Part shown: positions 25,482 through 34,100 of the stretch, one piece after another
How positions within the stretch are numbered: position 1 is the first letter of the stretch
Layout: the number at the start of each line of letters is the position of its first letter
Assembly: GCA_965140775.1 (NCBI GenBank)
Contig: OZ223471.1
Coordinates: 930,001 to 994,000 of the forward strand
Reading direction: 5' to 3'
DNA from: UBA6244 sp965140775
GTDB taxonomy: Bacteria; Bacteroidota; Bacteroidia; Bacteroidales; F082
Length of the DNA stretch: 64,000 bases
The notes under the pieces: generated by a model
Told to the model about the DNA's origin: nothing
What the model saw: the letters and a program-made list of their open reading frames with translations, nothing else
The model's database searches: none
Made by a program: the position numbers and the translations under genes

Positions 25482-28169
25482 ATGTCAAAGAAAGATATCA
25501 TATCCATTTCCCTAGTACTATTGATTGCACTGGCCGCCGCGCTGTATTTTTTTCGCGATGTGGTACGATCGGTGGACGGCGACCCGTGGATGTTTGTCCC
25601 GGCGAATGTGGCCGTGGTGGTTGAGATGGATCATCCCGAAGCGGCATTCAACCGTTTTCAGGACGGCAATGATATCGGCACGTCCTTGCAGTCGGTGGCC
25701 GAAATTCAGGATTTGGTTGCTTCAAAGGTTTTTTTGGACTCACTCATGGTGGAGGCGCCTGCCGCGCTGGTTGCGTTGCTCGAACGACCCATGCTGGTGG
25801 CCTGGGTGTTCGATTCCATTGAATTGAAATCCAACATGTTGGTGGTTAGTTCGCCCGGGACATACATCGATCGGAAAGAACTTCAGTTTTATCTGGGTCA
25901 GCAATTGGGAAGCAGCTTTGCCATACTTGAAACTGAAATCGCCGGAAAAACCGTTTTGAAAATCATCAGCGGTTCTGAAGATGAGGTGCGTTATCTTGGT
26001 TATTTTGAAGGCAACCTGCTATATACAGCCAGTCAGCAATTACTAACACAAGCCATCGAAAGCGGGAAGTCGGGGTCGGATCATTTTACCAAAAATCCCC
26101 GGTGGCAGCAATTTAAAGCCACCACAGGAAAACATGTGGATGGACGCATCTACCTTCAATATAAGCAATTGGCTCCTTGGCTGGCCTCTGTTTCCGGGAC
26201 TAAAGTGTCGGAAAAGGTGTTGCAATTGGCCGAGTTTGCCGACTGGACCGAAACCGATTTGATGATCAAACAAGACGAGTTGTTGTTGGCAGGTTTCACC
26301 TCCTCGCCCAAGGGTTCATTTTTGGAGGGGTTTTCAGGTCAGCAACCGGTTACAACAGATTTTTTCTACCTCACACCCTTCAATGCCAATCTCATACTAA
26401 GTCTGGGTTTTTCTGACTTTAATTCGTGGTTTGCCAATCACCATTCCGCAACGGAACTTGCCAACCTGAATGTCAGGTACAATTTCGAGATGGAAAAACT
26501 CATTTCTGTGGTGGGAACCCAGGTGGCGTTGGTGTCCAATGCCGAAACTTCGGGGAGCTACAACGGAAGTTCATGGGTGTTGCTTCATACTTCCGATAAA
26601 ACCAAAATGGCGGCCTATCTTCGGCGGATTGCCGAAAACACAGGTAAAACCAAGGTGAATAATTATAACAACCATGTAATCAATTGTATCGTGGGGAAGA
26701 CTTTTCTTGCCGACCTGTTTGGATCGGTTTTTCCTTCTTTCGACAAGAATTATTTTACCCTGGTGGACGATTACGTGGTGTTTGCCGAAAGCGAACCGGC
26801 ACTCATCAACTTGCTGAGGTATTACGAAACAGGAAAGACCATCGACTTGAACGATAATTTCAAGGCCTTTTCAGATAATCTGGCCACCCAATCCAATGTG
26901 CTGCTTTATTTTAAACCCGGCGACCTGATGGGGCGTTCCACCGACTATGTCAACGAATTTACTTCCAGAAAGTTGCAGATACTGGAATCATCGGTCAGCC
27001 AGATTCAAGGCATCTCGTTTCAGTTTGCCAACGGAACTCCTTTTTCGTTTACCAACTTTTACCTCAAGCAAGCTACAGAAGTCCGCGAGGAAAATCTGGC
27101 CATGTGGAAGGTGAATCTCGACAATAACATCATCAACAAGCCTATTCTGGTGAACAACCACCGCGATGATGATCAAAACATTTTGGTTTTCGATGATTCT
27201 CCTGCGGTATATTTGATTAATTCGGATGGAAAAATCCTTTGGCGACAGAAACTATCGGGGGTGCCTTTTGGTGATATTTATGAGGTGGATTATTATAAAA
27301 ATGGCAAAGTACAATACCTTTTCAATACGCGGTCGCATATTTATTTGCTTGATATTGAAGGACATTCTGTGGCTTCCTATCCCAAGAAATTACATTTGGA
27401 AGCTACCAACCCCATCAGTGTGTTCGACTATTCCGGTCACCGCGATTATCGGGTGCTGGTGGCGCAGGCGGATAAAACCGTCAATAACTTCGGTGTGGAT
27501 GGCCGTGAAGTGGATGGATGGAACAACCCCCATATGCAGAACATTGTGAATGAGCCTGTTTCGCGGTTGGTGATCAACGGCAAGGACTACATCATCATCA
27601 CCGATATCGACGGAAAAGCCAAGATTGTGGACCGTCAGGGGAAGGAACGTATTTCCGTGGGTGGGAAATTTACCAAAGCCCGAAATTCGTCGTACTACAT
27701 CAACCGAACCAATTCCAAGGGCATCATTATCACCACCAATACAGAGGGAAAACTGGTATATATCTCGGCTTCGGGAAGAATTAAAACCACCGACTTCGGC
27801 AACTTCAGTCCGGATCACTTTTTCCTTTACGAGGATTTTAATGGCGACGGAACCATGGACTTTATTTATGTTGACGGACGCGAACTCAGGGTTTTCGACA
27901 GGTTTAAAAAGGTGTTGTTTCAATATACCTTCAATACCGAGATCACGCTAAAGCCCGAATTTTTTAGTCTGAGCCGCAAGGAGAAAGTGATGGGCGTGGT
28001 GGCCAACACCGAAAAAACCATCTATTTATTTGACAGCAAGGGAAATACCATCATCAGTACCGGTTTAGTGGGCGAAACGCCCTTTACCGTAGGCAGTTTG
28101 GGCAACGACCGCAAGATCAACCTCATATCGGCTGCCGGCAATACATTGTACAATTACCGGTTGAAATAG
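25482..28169 (+). CDS. Large membrane-anchored protein, DUF3352-like, with propeller-like C-terminus
   Basis: An 895-residue protein. One N-terminal membrane helix (about 5-25) without a clear cleavage site anchors it, so the bulk is periplasmic. Residues about 35-520 contain two similar halves with strings such as WMFVPANVAVVVEMDHPEAAF and YFTLVDDYVVFAESEPALINLL, which recall DUF3352 proteins. Residues about 550-895 are beta repeats with xDxDG-like loops (LYEDFNGDGTMDFIYVDG, ITDIDGKAKIVDRQGK, LLDIEGHSVASYP), suggesting a beta-propeller. No catalytic motif is seen. It is a single-gene unit with a possible terminator after it. The function is unknown. Confidence 0.7.
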   Translation: MSKKDIISISLVLLIALAAALYFFRDVVRSVDGDPWMFVPANVAVVVEMDHPEAAFNRFQDGNDIGTSLQSVAEIQDLVASKVFLDSLMVEAPAALVALLERPMLVAWVFDSIELKSNMLVVSSPGTYIDRKELQFYLGQQLGSSFAILETEIAGKTVLKIISGSEDEVRYLGYFEGNLLYTASQQLLTQAIESGKSGSDHFTKNPRWQQFKATTGKHVDGRIYLQYKQLAPWLASVSGTKVSEKVLQLAEFADWTETDLMIKQDELLLAGFTSSPKGSFLEGFSGQQPVTTDFFYLTPFNANLILSLGFSDFNSWFANHHSATELANLNVRYNFEMEKLISVVGTQVALVSNAETSGSYNGSSWVLLHTSDKTKMAAYLRRIAENTGKTKVNNYNNHVINCIVGKTFLADLFGSVFPSFDKNYFTLVDDYVVFAESEPALINLLRYYETGKTIDLNDNFKAFSDNLATQSNVLLYFKPGDLMGRSTDYVNEFTSRKLQILESSVSQIQGISFQFANGTPFSFTNFYLKQATEVREENLAMWKVNLDNNIINKPILVNNHRDDDQNILVFDDSPAVYLINSDGKILWRQKLSGVPFGDIYEVDYYKNGKVQYLFNTRSHIYLLDIEGHSVASYPKKLHLEATNPISVFDYSGHRDYRVLVAQADKTVNNFGVDGREVDGWNNPHMQNIVNEPVSRLVINGKDYIIITDIDGKAKIVDRQGKERISVGGKFTKARNSSYYINRTNSKGIIITTNTEGKLVYISASGRIKTTDFGNFSPDHFFLYEDFNGDGTMDFIYVDGRELRVFDRFKKVLFQYTFNTEITLKPEFFSLSRKEKVMGVVANTEKTIYLFDSKGNTIISTGLVGETPFTVGSLGNDRKINLISAAGNTLYNYRLK

Positions 28170-28209
28170 TTGTAAGGTGGGTTTTGCCATCCGGCGTGGT
28201 GTTTTGCAA

Positions 28210-28237
28210 CAACCCGTTTTTCCTCGGCGGGGTTTTT
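28210..28237 (+). terminator. Possible intrinsic terminator
   Basis: AACCCG and CGGGGTT form a short stem followed by a T run, 41 bases after the preceding stop. Confidence 0.4.
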
Positions 28238-28259
28238 GTGCTAAGGCATCTGATGGCGG

Positions 28260-28301
28260 TTAGGAAAGGAGGTGCGGTGGCAGGTGTTTAAATTGAGTCA
28301 T
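28260..28301 (-). pseudogene. Orphan start remnant of the Rhs-tail gene
   Basis: ATG at 28301 opens MTQFKHLPPHLLS and stops after 13 codons. The first nine residues copy the start of the toxin gene at 30927 (MTQLKLKHLPPQ), lacking two codons. The DNA around it is the left copy of the direct repeat, including the TATCTTTG box at 28313-28306. It is a severed gene start, not a functional gene. Confidence 0.6.
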
Positions 28302-28318
28302 ATAGCAAAGATAGGAAA
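28276..28318 (-). repeat. Direct repeat, left copy, bounding the toxin island
   Basis: This 43-base segment is the same as 30896-30944 except for a 6-base gap where the right copy has an extra AAACTT-like block, and one nearby base. Both copies carry the box TATCTTTG (here 28313-28306), the start ATGACTCAA and codons for KHLPP. The repeats have the same orientation and enclose about 2.6 kb. Confidence 0.8.
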
Positions 28319-28356
28319 GTGGTGATATGATCTACACGTAGAGAGGGTAATGATAT

Positions 28357-29181
28357 CTAATAGGGCAGAGTAAATTGATATCTTTCGCTCCCCCTAATGA
28401 TCAGGATTGTATCATTATTGTGCTTTTTAATGATTGAGTCATTAATTTGAAAGTCAAACCCAACATCTGAGAACTCAGAGATATTGTCATATTGTCTTGG
28501 AAACTTGTAACGCTCCCCGTTTGTTCCCACGAAACAAAATATGGATTTATTATTTTTTGAATAATAAAATGAAAACTCAATAATTCTTGTATTAATCGGG
28601 ATTTGATTTGTGAGTTCTGTACTTATATCTATTTGTATATAATTTAAGTTTGTAATATAATCATTATCAAACAGATCCAGATAAAGTTTATTTTTCGGGA
28701 TATCGTTACTGGAATTGTACCAGACTGAATCAGAATAGTTTTTGGCACACCGATAAACAACGGTCGGGTAATCACTATTAACCATTACATCTGGAGCCAA
28801 TAACAAGGTATTGATTTGCATTGCAGAATACTCATCTAATTTATGAAGCGGCAGAGAGGCCAGAAAACAATTGTTTTCGCATTTATATAGTCGAACGAGC
28901 AAATAATCTTTACCATATAAATAGAAATGATCTGCATTTATGTATTCAAATGTTTGTGCTGAAGAGGTGTGTGACAAACTTAGCTCCAAAGTGTCAGATT
29001 TAGAGCACGAAACGACCATGACTAACACATCATTTGGCGAATCTGAGTTAGTCTTTTGAATATAATCTTCAATAAACCCGTCAAGTTTCGGTTTAGTTAA
29101 ACATGGTTGAGCATTAGAAAAAATTGGCAAAACAAGTAAACCAATAAATCGTATTATATAGAATCTACGCAACAAAACCAT
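28357..29181 (-). CDS. Secreted protein of unknown function, probable immunity partner
   Basis: A 274-residue protein with an N-terminal signal sequence (RFIGLLVLPIFSNAQP, cleavage near 25). The mature part is unrecognised: many Tyr/Asn/Asp, motifs such as SCSKSDTLELSLSH and VGTNGERYKFPRQYDNISEF. It starts 9 bases after the frameshifted JAMM-type toxin tip, is very AT-rich (about 25% G+C in 28561-28620) and is the last gene of the island. Position directly after a toxin tip is what an immunity gene would have; this is inference from context. Confidence 0.55.
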   Translation of the reverse strand: MVLLRRFYIIRFIGLLVLPIFSNAQPCLTKPKLDGFIEDYIQKTNSDSPNDVLVMVVSCSKSDTLELSLSHTSSAQTFEYINADHFYLYGKDYLLVRLYKCENNCFLASLPLHKLDEYSAMQINTLLLAPDVMVNSDYPTVVYRCAKNYSDSVWYNSSNDIPKNKLYLDLFDNDYITNLNYIQIDISTELTNQIPINTRIIEFSFYYSKNNKSIFCFVGTNGERYKFPRQYDNISEFSDVGFDFQINDSIIKKHNNDTILIIRGSERYQFTLPY

Positions 29182-29190
29182 TTTTTTAAA

Positions 29191-29680
29191 TTATTTACCT
29201 GTAAATATACCTTTTTTCCAATCAGCAAGACTTCCGATTTCAGTTGCATACTTTGCTCCTCTCATAGGAATTTGTCTACTATTATCCACTCTGTAAACTG
29301 AGGTATTTGCCAAAACATACGAAGTAGCTCCAGTTTTTGGATATGCACTATAAGCATCTTGATAACTTGGGGCATTATTTGTCAAATGAGTATGGGTATT
29401 TCCAGTCTTTTCCAGCAATCCCTCCTGTGGTGATAAGACCTTTTTGCTTTGGTGCCCAGTGATCTTGTCGAATTACTCTATTGCCATTATGATAATAATA
29501 ACCATCAGAACCCTTTTGTGGTATATTGTAACTCACTTCAGCCGTATTTTCTGACCAAGGCTGTACAAATAAAAGTTGCTCACCTGTATATTGATCAATT
29601 TCTGTAATATATGACACTTCAATGCCTAAAGAGTTTGAAATTTGTTTACAGAAAACCGATGCGCTTCTTCGTGATGACAT
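29191..29680 (-). pseudogene. Frameshifted orphan toxin tip with JAMM/JAB-like motif
   Basis: Two overlapping frames look like one broken gene. The first (ATG at 29680, preceded by GGGAGG) encodes 101 residues ending GGIAGKDWKYPYSFDK at 29375. The second continues to 29191. Removing one A from the AAAA run at 29408-29411 joins them into about 162 residues: ..TTGGIAGKTGNTHTHLTN.. The joined protein has HTHLTNNAPSYQD (H96, H98, S105, D108), which fits the JAMM pattern H-x-H-x(6-7)-S-x2-D, with candidate glutamates upstream (E34, E44, E48). JAB/JAMM peptidases are a known class of Rhs-type toxin tips. It could be a real pseudogene, a sequencing error or a programmed frameshift. Confidence 0.6.
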
Positions 29681-29702
29681 ATATCCTCCCTCGGTAGAGT
29701 AG

Positions 29703-30254
29703 TTATAAGTCAGGCAAATTATGACCTCGGATACGTGTTAGTGAATCAATATGCTTATTGAAAAAATCACTTTGCTCTCTATTATATTGATGAAATTTAT
29801 ACATATAGTAATACTTCCCTTGTTCAAATACTTTGTGTAAATCACCAAAAAGGCCAGCTTTATAGTAGAATAATGTGTCAGAATTTTTCCCAAGCAGCAA
29901 GATATGCTGAAAACCGTTACTTTCGTATCTTTTATAAAAATCGACTGGGTTATAAATAGTATCGCCATTTGAGATTTCTAGGATGAATGAGTGCCAGTAA
30001 ATTGTGTCCGCATTTTTTTTGCCAAAATAATTTATTATACCAGGGACAACTTTAGTATAGTTACGAATAAATGCAGTATCCAAATTCCAGCCTTGAGGGT
30101 CAATATTATAATACTCACTAGTCTTATTCAAACAATACGCTGTTAGTTGATCAGTAGACTTAATCAACTTTTCTTGATTACATGAGTATAAAAAAAATAC
30201 TACTATCGAACTGTACATTAAGATAACATGTTTATTTGCCAAATATTTGTTCAT
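29703..30254 (-). CDS. Lipoprotein, probable immunity partner of the upstream toxin
   Basis: A 183-residue protein with a lipobox-like signal (VVFFLYSC, Cys25), then a mature domain with no recognised family (YNIDPQGWNLDTAFIRNY, YYYMYKFHQYNREQSDFF). It overlaps the end of the Rhs-tail toxin gene by 23 bases and is followed after 22 bases by the second toxin tip. Toxin genes of this kind are normally followed by their immunity gene, and lipoprotein or membrane immunity proteins protect against periplasmic toxins. That function is inferred from place only. Confidence 0.6.
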   Translation of the reverse strand: MNKYLANKHVILMYSSIVVFFLYSCNQEKLIKSTDQLTAYCLNKTSEYYNIDPQGWNLDTAFIRNYTKVVPGIINYFGKKNADTIYWHSFILEISNGDTIYNPVDFYKRYESNGFQHILLLGKNSDTLFYYKAGLFGDLHKVFEQGKYYYMYKFHQYNREQSDFFNKHIDSLTRIRGHNLPDL

Positions 30255-30927
30255 AAGCTTTATTGTATGAGTTTTGTGAACTTATTTTAATTACCGTGAA
30301 ATCATATTGACCTTTAATGCTTAACACCCCATAACCAGTCGAGCCATATTTAGCATAATCAATATATCCTACTTGGTAAAAGACGTTAGACCCGTTTTTC
30401 GTATTCATTACATTAATTTTCGCATAGTGCCCGTCATATGAATTGTCAAACTGTAGGTTAGTTTCTCCCTCTATCATTTGAAAATCACTCAAATCAACAA
30501 CATCATTTATGTCACCCGACATATTTGATTTTTCAATCTTTTCCATTAAATTAATCAAATCCTGCCCTGCTGTTTCTGATTTTAAGTTAATTAGTCTTGG
30601 TTTCTTATCCGTAACTTCCTGAAGCTCCTCCAAATGCATCCCATGATTAAACAACCCCACAAAAGCCCCGGTAACAGCGCCATTGGCGAACTTGCCGCCG
30701 CCTAGTGCTTCGGCTGTGCCACCAATGGCAGCACCAATGCCCATGATGGCCAAGGGGTTGTTACTTTTGCCCGTGGTGTATGACAATGCCAGACTGCTGG
30801 TAAATGCGGATATAAACCCTAACTCGAATCGGCCGCCTTGTACGGTGGGCAGCTCTTTATTAAAAACCACACCGGACATGGGTTTGGTTTTTTGAGGTGG
30901 CAGGTGTTTAAGTTTAAGTTGAGTCAT
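30232..30927 (-). CDS. Rhs-type C-terminal fragment with unknown toxin tip
   Basis: A 231-residue protein. The N-terminal part has a hydrophobic glycine/alanine-rich segment (LAIMGIGAAIGGTAEALG) ending in GGKFANGAVTGAF and FNHGMH (about residues 77-98), the short conserved tail that precedes variable toxin tips in Rhs proteins. No Rhs repeat core is present. The last ~130 residues (ending SIKGQYDFTVIKISSQN..YEQIFGK) are unlike any domain I recognise. G+C falls from 63% in 30661-30720 to 28% in 30361-30420, so the tip was probably swapped. The ATG at 30927 (MTQLKLKHLPPQ) is chosen since a TATCTTTG box lies 4 bases before it; an ATG at 30957 would lie upstream of that box. Confidence 0.68.
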   Translation of the reverse strand: MTQLKLKHLPPQKTKPMSGVVFNKELPTVQGGRFELGFISAFTSSLALSYTTGKSNNPLAIMGIGAAIGGTAEALGGGKFANGAVTGAFVGLFNHGMHLEELQEVTDKKPRLINLKSETAGQDLINLMEKIEKSNMSGDINDVVDLSDFQMIEGETNLQFDNSYDGHYAKINVMNTKNGSNVFYQVGYIDYAKYGSTGYGVLSIKGQYDFTVIKISSQNSYNKAYEQIFGK

Positions 30928-30944
30928 ATAGCAAAGATAGGAAA
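30896..30944 (-). repeat. Direct repeat, right copy, with promoter and toxin-gene start
   Basis: This 49-base copy matches 28276-28318. It contains TATCTTTG (30939-30932), then four bases, then the ATG (30927-30925). A box so near the start implies a leaderless or nearly leaderless transcript. Confidence 0.8.
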
Positions 30945-31091
30945 CAAAATGAAACAATTTTGCAAGTTACTTCCTTTAGTCTCGGGAAGTTAGGAGCGGG
31001 ATTCATTTTTAAGTCACCCCCCCAAAACTCTCGCGTACACGATCAATCCAAATATTTATTCCAAAATTTATTAATAACCATTCTAAATTAT

Positions 31092-31099
31092 TACATTTG
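31092..31099 (+). promoter_or_regulatory. -7 promoter box of the pnt operon
   Basis: TACATTTG, 27 bases before the pntAA start, matches TAnnTTTG. Confidence 0.5.
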
Positions 31100-31126
31100 A
31101 CGGCCAAATAATAAAATCTTCATGCC

Positions 31127-32254
31127 ATGGTTATTGGAATACTCAAAGAACCGGATTTTGAAAACAGGGTGAGCCTACTGCCCGAAGGAGTCGTGGGATT
31201 GAAAAAACTACACATAGAGGTGCTGGTGGAAAAGGGTGCCGGACTCAGGTCGTTTGCCTCCGACGATCAATACGAAAAGGCCGGGGCGCAAATTGCGGGA
31301 CGTGCCGATGTGCTGTCCAAAGCCGGAATGCTGCTCATGATCAATACGCCTGAAAAGGATGTGGTTCATTCTGCCACAAGTGGCCAGGTAATACTGAGTG
31401 TGGTCAATCCTTTTTTCAATAAGGAGGTTGTACAGTCTCTGGTGCAAAACAACAAGACGGTGTTTAGTCTGGACCTCATTCCACGAACCTCCCGTGCGCA
31501 GTCCATGGACATCCTTTCGTCCATGGCTACCATTGCCGGTTACAAAGCCGTATTGGAGGCAGCCACCCTGCTACCGCACTTTTTTCCCATGTTTATGAGT
31601 GCTGCCGGAACCATCCGTCCTGCCAAAATGTTGATACTTGGCGCAGGGGTTGCCGGATTGCAAGCCATTGCCACTGCCCGGAAACTGGGTGCGGTGGTCG
31701 AGGTTTTCGACGTGCGTTCGGTAGTTAAAGAAGAGGTAGCCAGCCTGGGCGGTAAGTTTATCGAAGTGGAAGGTGCCCGCGAGGAGAAATCGGCCGGAGG
31801 TTATGCCGTGGAGCAGTCAGAGGAGTTTATCAACAAGCAGAAACAACTGATTCACGACCATGCCGCCAAGTCGAATGTGGTGATTTGTACAGCCCAGATT
31901 CCGGGTCGCAAGGCTCCGTTGTTGGTAGAAAAAGCTACCGTGGAAGCCATGAAGGCAGGGTCCGTCATCATCGATCTGGCTGCTTCTACGGGTGGAAATT
32001 GTGCTGTCACCGAAAACGGAAAAATTGTTGTTCATCAAGGAGTTACGGTGGTTGGAAAATCGGATTACCCTTCCGAAATGCCTTCCGATGCCAGCAAGAT
32101 GTTTGGCAACAACCTGCTCAATTTCCTGAAACTCATCATCGACAAGGAGGGCGGACTGTTTCTGAATTTTGAAGATGACATCGTAAAAAACACCTGCCTG
32201 ACCCACGAAAAACAGTTGGTGAACGAACGGGTAAAATCTTTTATTAACGTTTAA
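31127..32254 (+). CDS. pntAA: NAD(P) transhydrogenase subunit alpha part 1
   Basis: A 375-residue NAD(H)-binding domain I of the proton-translocating transhydrogenase, which uses the proton gradient to reduce NADP+ with NADH. It shows IGILKEPDFENRVSLLPEGV at the start, the domain motif LIPRTSRAQSMDILSSMATIAGYKAV (about 117-142), the Rossmann loop GAGVAGLQA (172-180) with VVEVFDVR, and the mobile-loop region NVVICTAQIPGRKAP. The alpha subunit is split: part 2 follows after 11 bases and pntB after that, an arrangement common in Bacteroidota and alpha-proteobacteria. Confidence 0.95.
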   Translation: MVIGILKEPDFENRVSLLPEGVVGLKKLHIEVLVEKGAGLRSFASDDQYEKAGAQIAGRADVLSKAGMLLMINTPEKDVVHSATSGQVILSVVNPFFNKEVVQSLVQNNKTVFSLDLIPRTSRAQSMDILSSMATIAGYKAVLEAATLLPHFFPMFMSAAGTIRPAKMLILGAGVAGLQAIATARKLGAVVEVFDVRSVVKEEVASLGGKFIEVEGAREEKSAGGYAVEQSEEFINKQKQLIHDHAAKSNVVICTAQIPGRKAPLLVEKATVEAMKAGSVIIDLAASTGGNCAVTENGKIVVHQGVTVVGKSDYPSEMPSDASKMFGNNLLNFLKLIIDKEGGLFLNFEDDIVKNTCLTHEKQLVNERVKSFINV

Positions 32255-32265
32255 AACATACTGCC

Positions 32266-32586
32266 ATGCAAGATATTCTCACTTTCTTTTTTGAATACCG
32301 ACAAGCCATTTTTATTGTGGTGCTTTCCATCTTTTTGGGTATTGAAGTCATAAGCAATGTGCCGGCCATTCTGCATACACCGCTCATGTCGGGGGCCAAT
32401 GCCATACACGGGGTGGTCATCATCGGCGCCATCATCGTGATGGGTCATGCCCACACCACCCTGGCCATGGTGCTGGGGTTTTTGGCCGTAGTGCTCGGAA
32501 CCCTCAACGTGGTGGGTGGCTTTGTGGTCACCGACCGCATGCTGGATATGTTTAAGAAAAAACCAAAAAAAGAAACAAAAAGCTAA
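32266..32586 (+). CDS. pntAB: NAD(P) transhydrogenase subunit alpha part 2
   Basis: A 106-residue membrane piece of transhydrogenase domain II with three helices: FIVVLSIFLGIEVISNVP, VVIIGAIIVMG and LAMVLGFLAVVLGTLNVVGGFVV. Together with the membrane half of PntB it makes the proton channel. It sits between pntAA and pntB with gaps of 11 and 6 bases, so the three are one operon. Confidence 0.95.
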   Translation: MQDILTFFFEYRQAIFIVVLSIFLGIEVISNVPAILHTPLMSGANAIHGVVIIGAIIVMGHAHTTLAMVLGFLAVVLGTLNVVGGFVVTDRMLDMFKKKPKKETKS

Positions 32587-32592
32587 GGAGCC

Positions 32593-34047
32593 ATGGATAA
32601 GATCATCACCCTTTCAGAAAATATTTCTTTCACCCTCACCGATTCCATCCTGGAGCTTTCCTATCTCATTGCTTCGGTATTGTTTATTATCGGACTTAAA
32701 ATGCTCAGTAATCCGGAGTCGGCACGTCGGGGTAATATTTATGCCGCCATTGGCATGGTGCTGGCCATTGTTACCACCATACTGTTTCACAAACAGGACG
32801 GTGAGTCCATTGGCAACATTGGCTATATCCTGGCCGCCATTGCCATCGGAACCGTGGTGGGATGGACCATCGCCGTAAAGGTGAAAATGACAGCCATGCC
32901 CCAGCTGGTGAGCCTTTTCAATGGAATGGGAGGTGCCAGTGCTGCACTTATTTCATTGATGGAATTTCCGCATATCAATGCCCAACTCATCCATACCCAC
33001 GGCATGATGAACGGACATGTGTTGGCCATACTGTTGGGTTTGGTTATCGGAAGTGTTTCGTTTGCCGGATCCATGATTGCCTTTGGCAAGCTTGATGGCC
33101 GCATTGGGGATATCCGGAGCCCTTTTATGCGTTATGTGAATATCGCGCTGATGCTTTTTGTGGTGGCCTTTGTGGTTTACATCATGACCTTAGGTAAGGT
33201 GGATCCACATGAAGTTACCTACCTGATTTACTTGTTGTTGGCAGTGGCTTTGGTATATGGAATCGCGTTTGTGATGCCCATCGGAGGTGCCGACATGCCT
33301 GTGGTGATTTCGTTGCTCAACTCATTTACAGGGGTTGCGGCTGCCATGGGTGGATTTTTGTACGACAACCAGGCCATGCTCACCGGTGGTATTCTGGTGG
33401 GGTCGGCCGGAACCATTCTCACGGTACTTATGTGCAATGCCATGAATCGTTCGTTGCTCAACGTTATCATTGGTGCCTTTGGGGGAGGTGGTGCTGCCAT
33501 GGAACACGAAGAAGGAACCATCAAGGAAATTACCCTCTCGGATGCCGCCGTGTTGCTCAACTATTCGCAAAAGGTGGTGATAGTTCCCGGATACGGATTG
33601 GCCGTGGCCCAGGCCCAGCACATTTGTCACGACCTGGATAAAATGCTCGAAAGTAAGGGAGTGGAAGTAAAATACGCCATTCATCCGGTGGCTGGTCGTA
33701 TGCCGGGACACATGAACGTTTTGCTGGCCGAAGCCGATGTACCCTACGACAAACTCGTAGAAAGCGACGACATCAATCCCGAGCTTCCCAATACCGATGT
33801 GGTGGTGGTGATTGGTGCCAACGATGTGGTAAACCCTGCCGCCCAGGACGATCCTTCCAGTCCCATTTACGGCATGCCCATTGTGAATGCCCGTGCCGCC
33901 AAAAACATCATCGTGATGAAACGGGGAATGGGTAAGGGTTACGCGGCCATCGAAAACTACCTGTTCTACAACGACAAAACCCGTATGCTTTTTGGCAATG
34001 CCAAGGACACACTTCAGGCACTGGTGGGTGAGATTAAGGAGCTTTAA
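32593..34047 (+). CDS. pntB: NAD(P) transhydrogenase subunit beta
   Basis: A 484-residue subunit: about nine membrane helices (residues 15-280) followed by the soluble NADP(H)-binding domain III (about 310-484). Typical markers are GVAAAMGGFLYDNQAMLTGG, VVIVPGYGLAVAQAQH, KYAIHPVAGRMPGHMNVLLAEA and the NADP-binding VVVIGANDVVNPAAQDD and KRGMGKGYAAIEN. All parts are complete. The downstream acetyltransferase begins 53 bases later and may be read through. Confidence 0.96.
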   Translation: MDKIITLSENISFTLTDSILELSYLIASVLFIIGLKMLSNPESARRGNIYAAIGMVLAIVTTILFHKQDGESIGNIGYILAAIAIGTVVGWTIAVKVKMTAMPQLVSLFNGMGGASAALISLMEFPHINAQLIHTHGMMNGHVLAILLGLVIGSVSFAGSMIAFGKLDGRIGDIRSPFMRYVNIALMLFVVAFVVYIMTLGKVDPHEVTYLIYLLLAVALVYGIAFVMPIGGADMPVVISLLNSFTGVAAAMGGFLYDNQAMLTGGILVGSAGTILTVLMCNAMNRSLLNVIIGAFGGGGAAMEHEEGTIKEITLSDAAVLLNYSQKVVIVPGYGLAVAQAQHICHDLDKMLESKGVEVKYAIHPVAGRMPGHMNVLLAEADVPYDKLVESDDINPELPNTDVVVVIGANDVVNPAAQDDPSSPIYGMPIVNARAAKNIIVMKRGMGKGYAAIENYLFYNDKTRMLFGNAKDTLQALVGEIKEL

Positions 34048-34100
34048 TCTGCCATTACCGATTGTGGTGGTTAAGTGGTTATAATCTAATTTGTTGAAAA

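Noticed and set aside
28357..30927. Prophage or integron
   Set aside because: No integrase, attC-like site or structural gene is present; the genes and layout fit a polymorphic toxin locus better.
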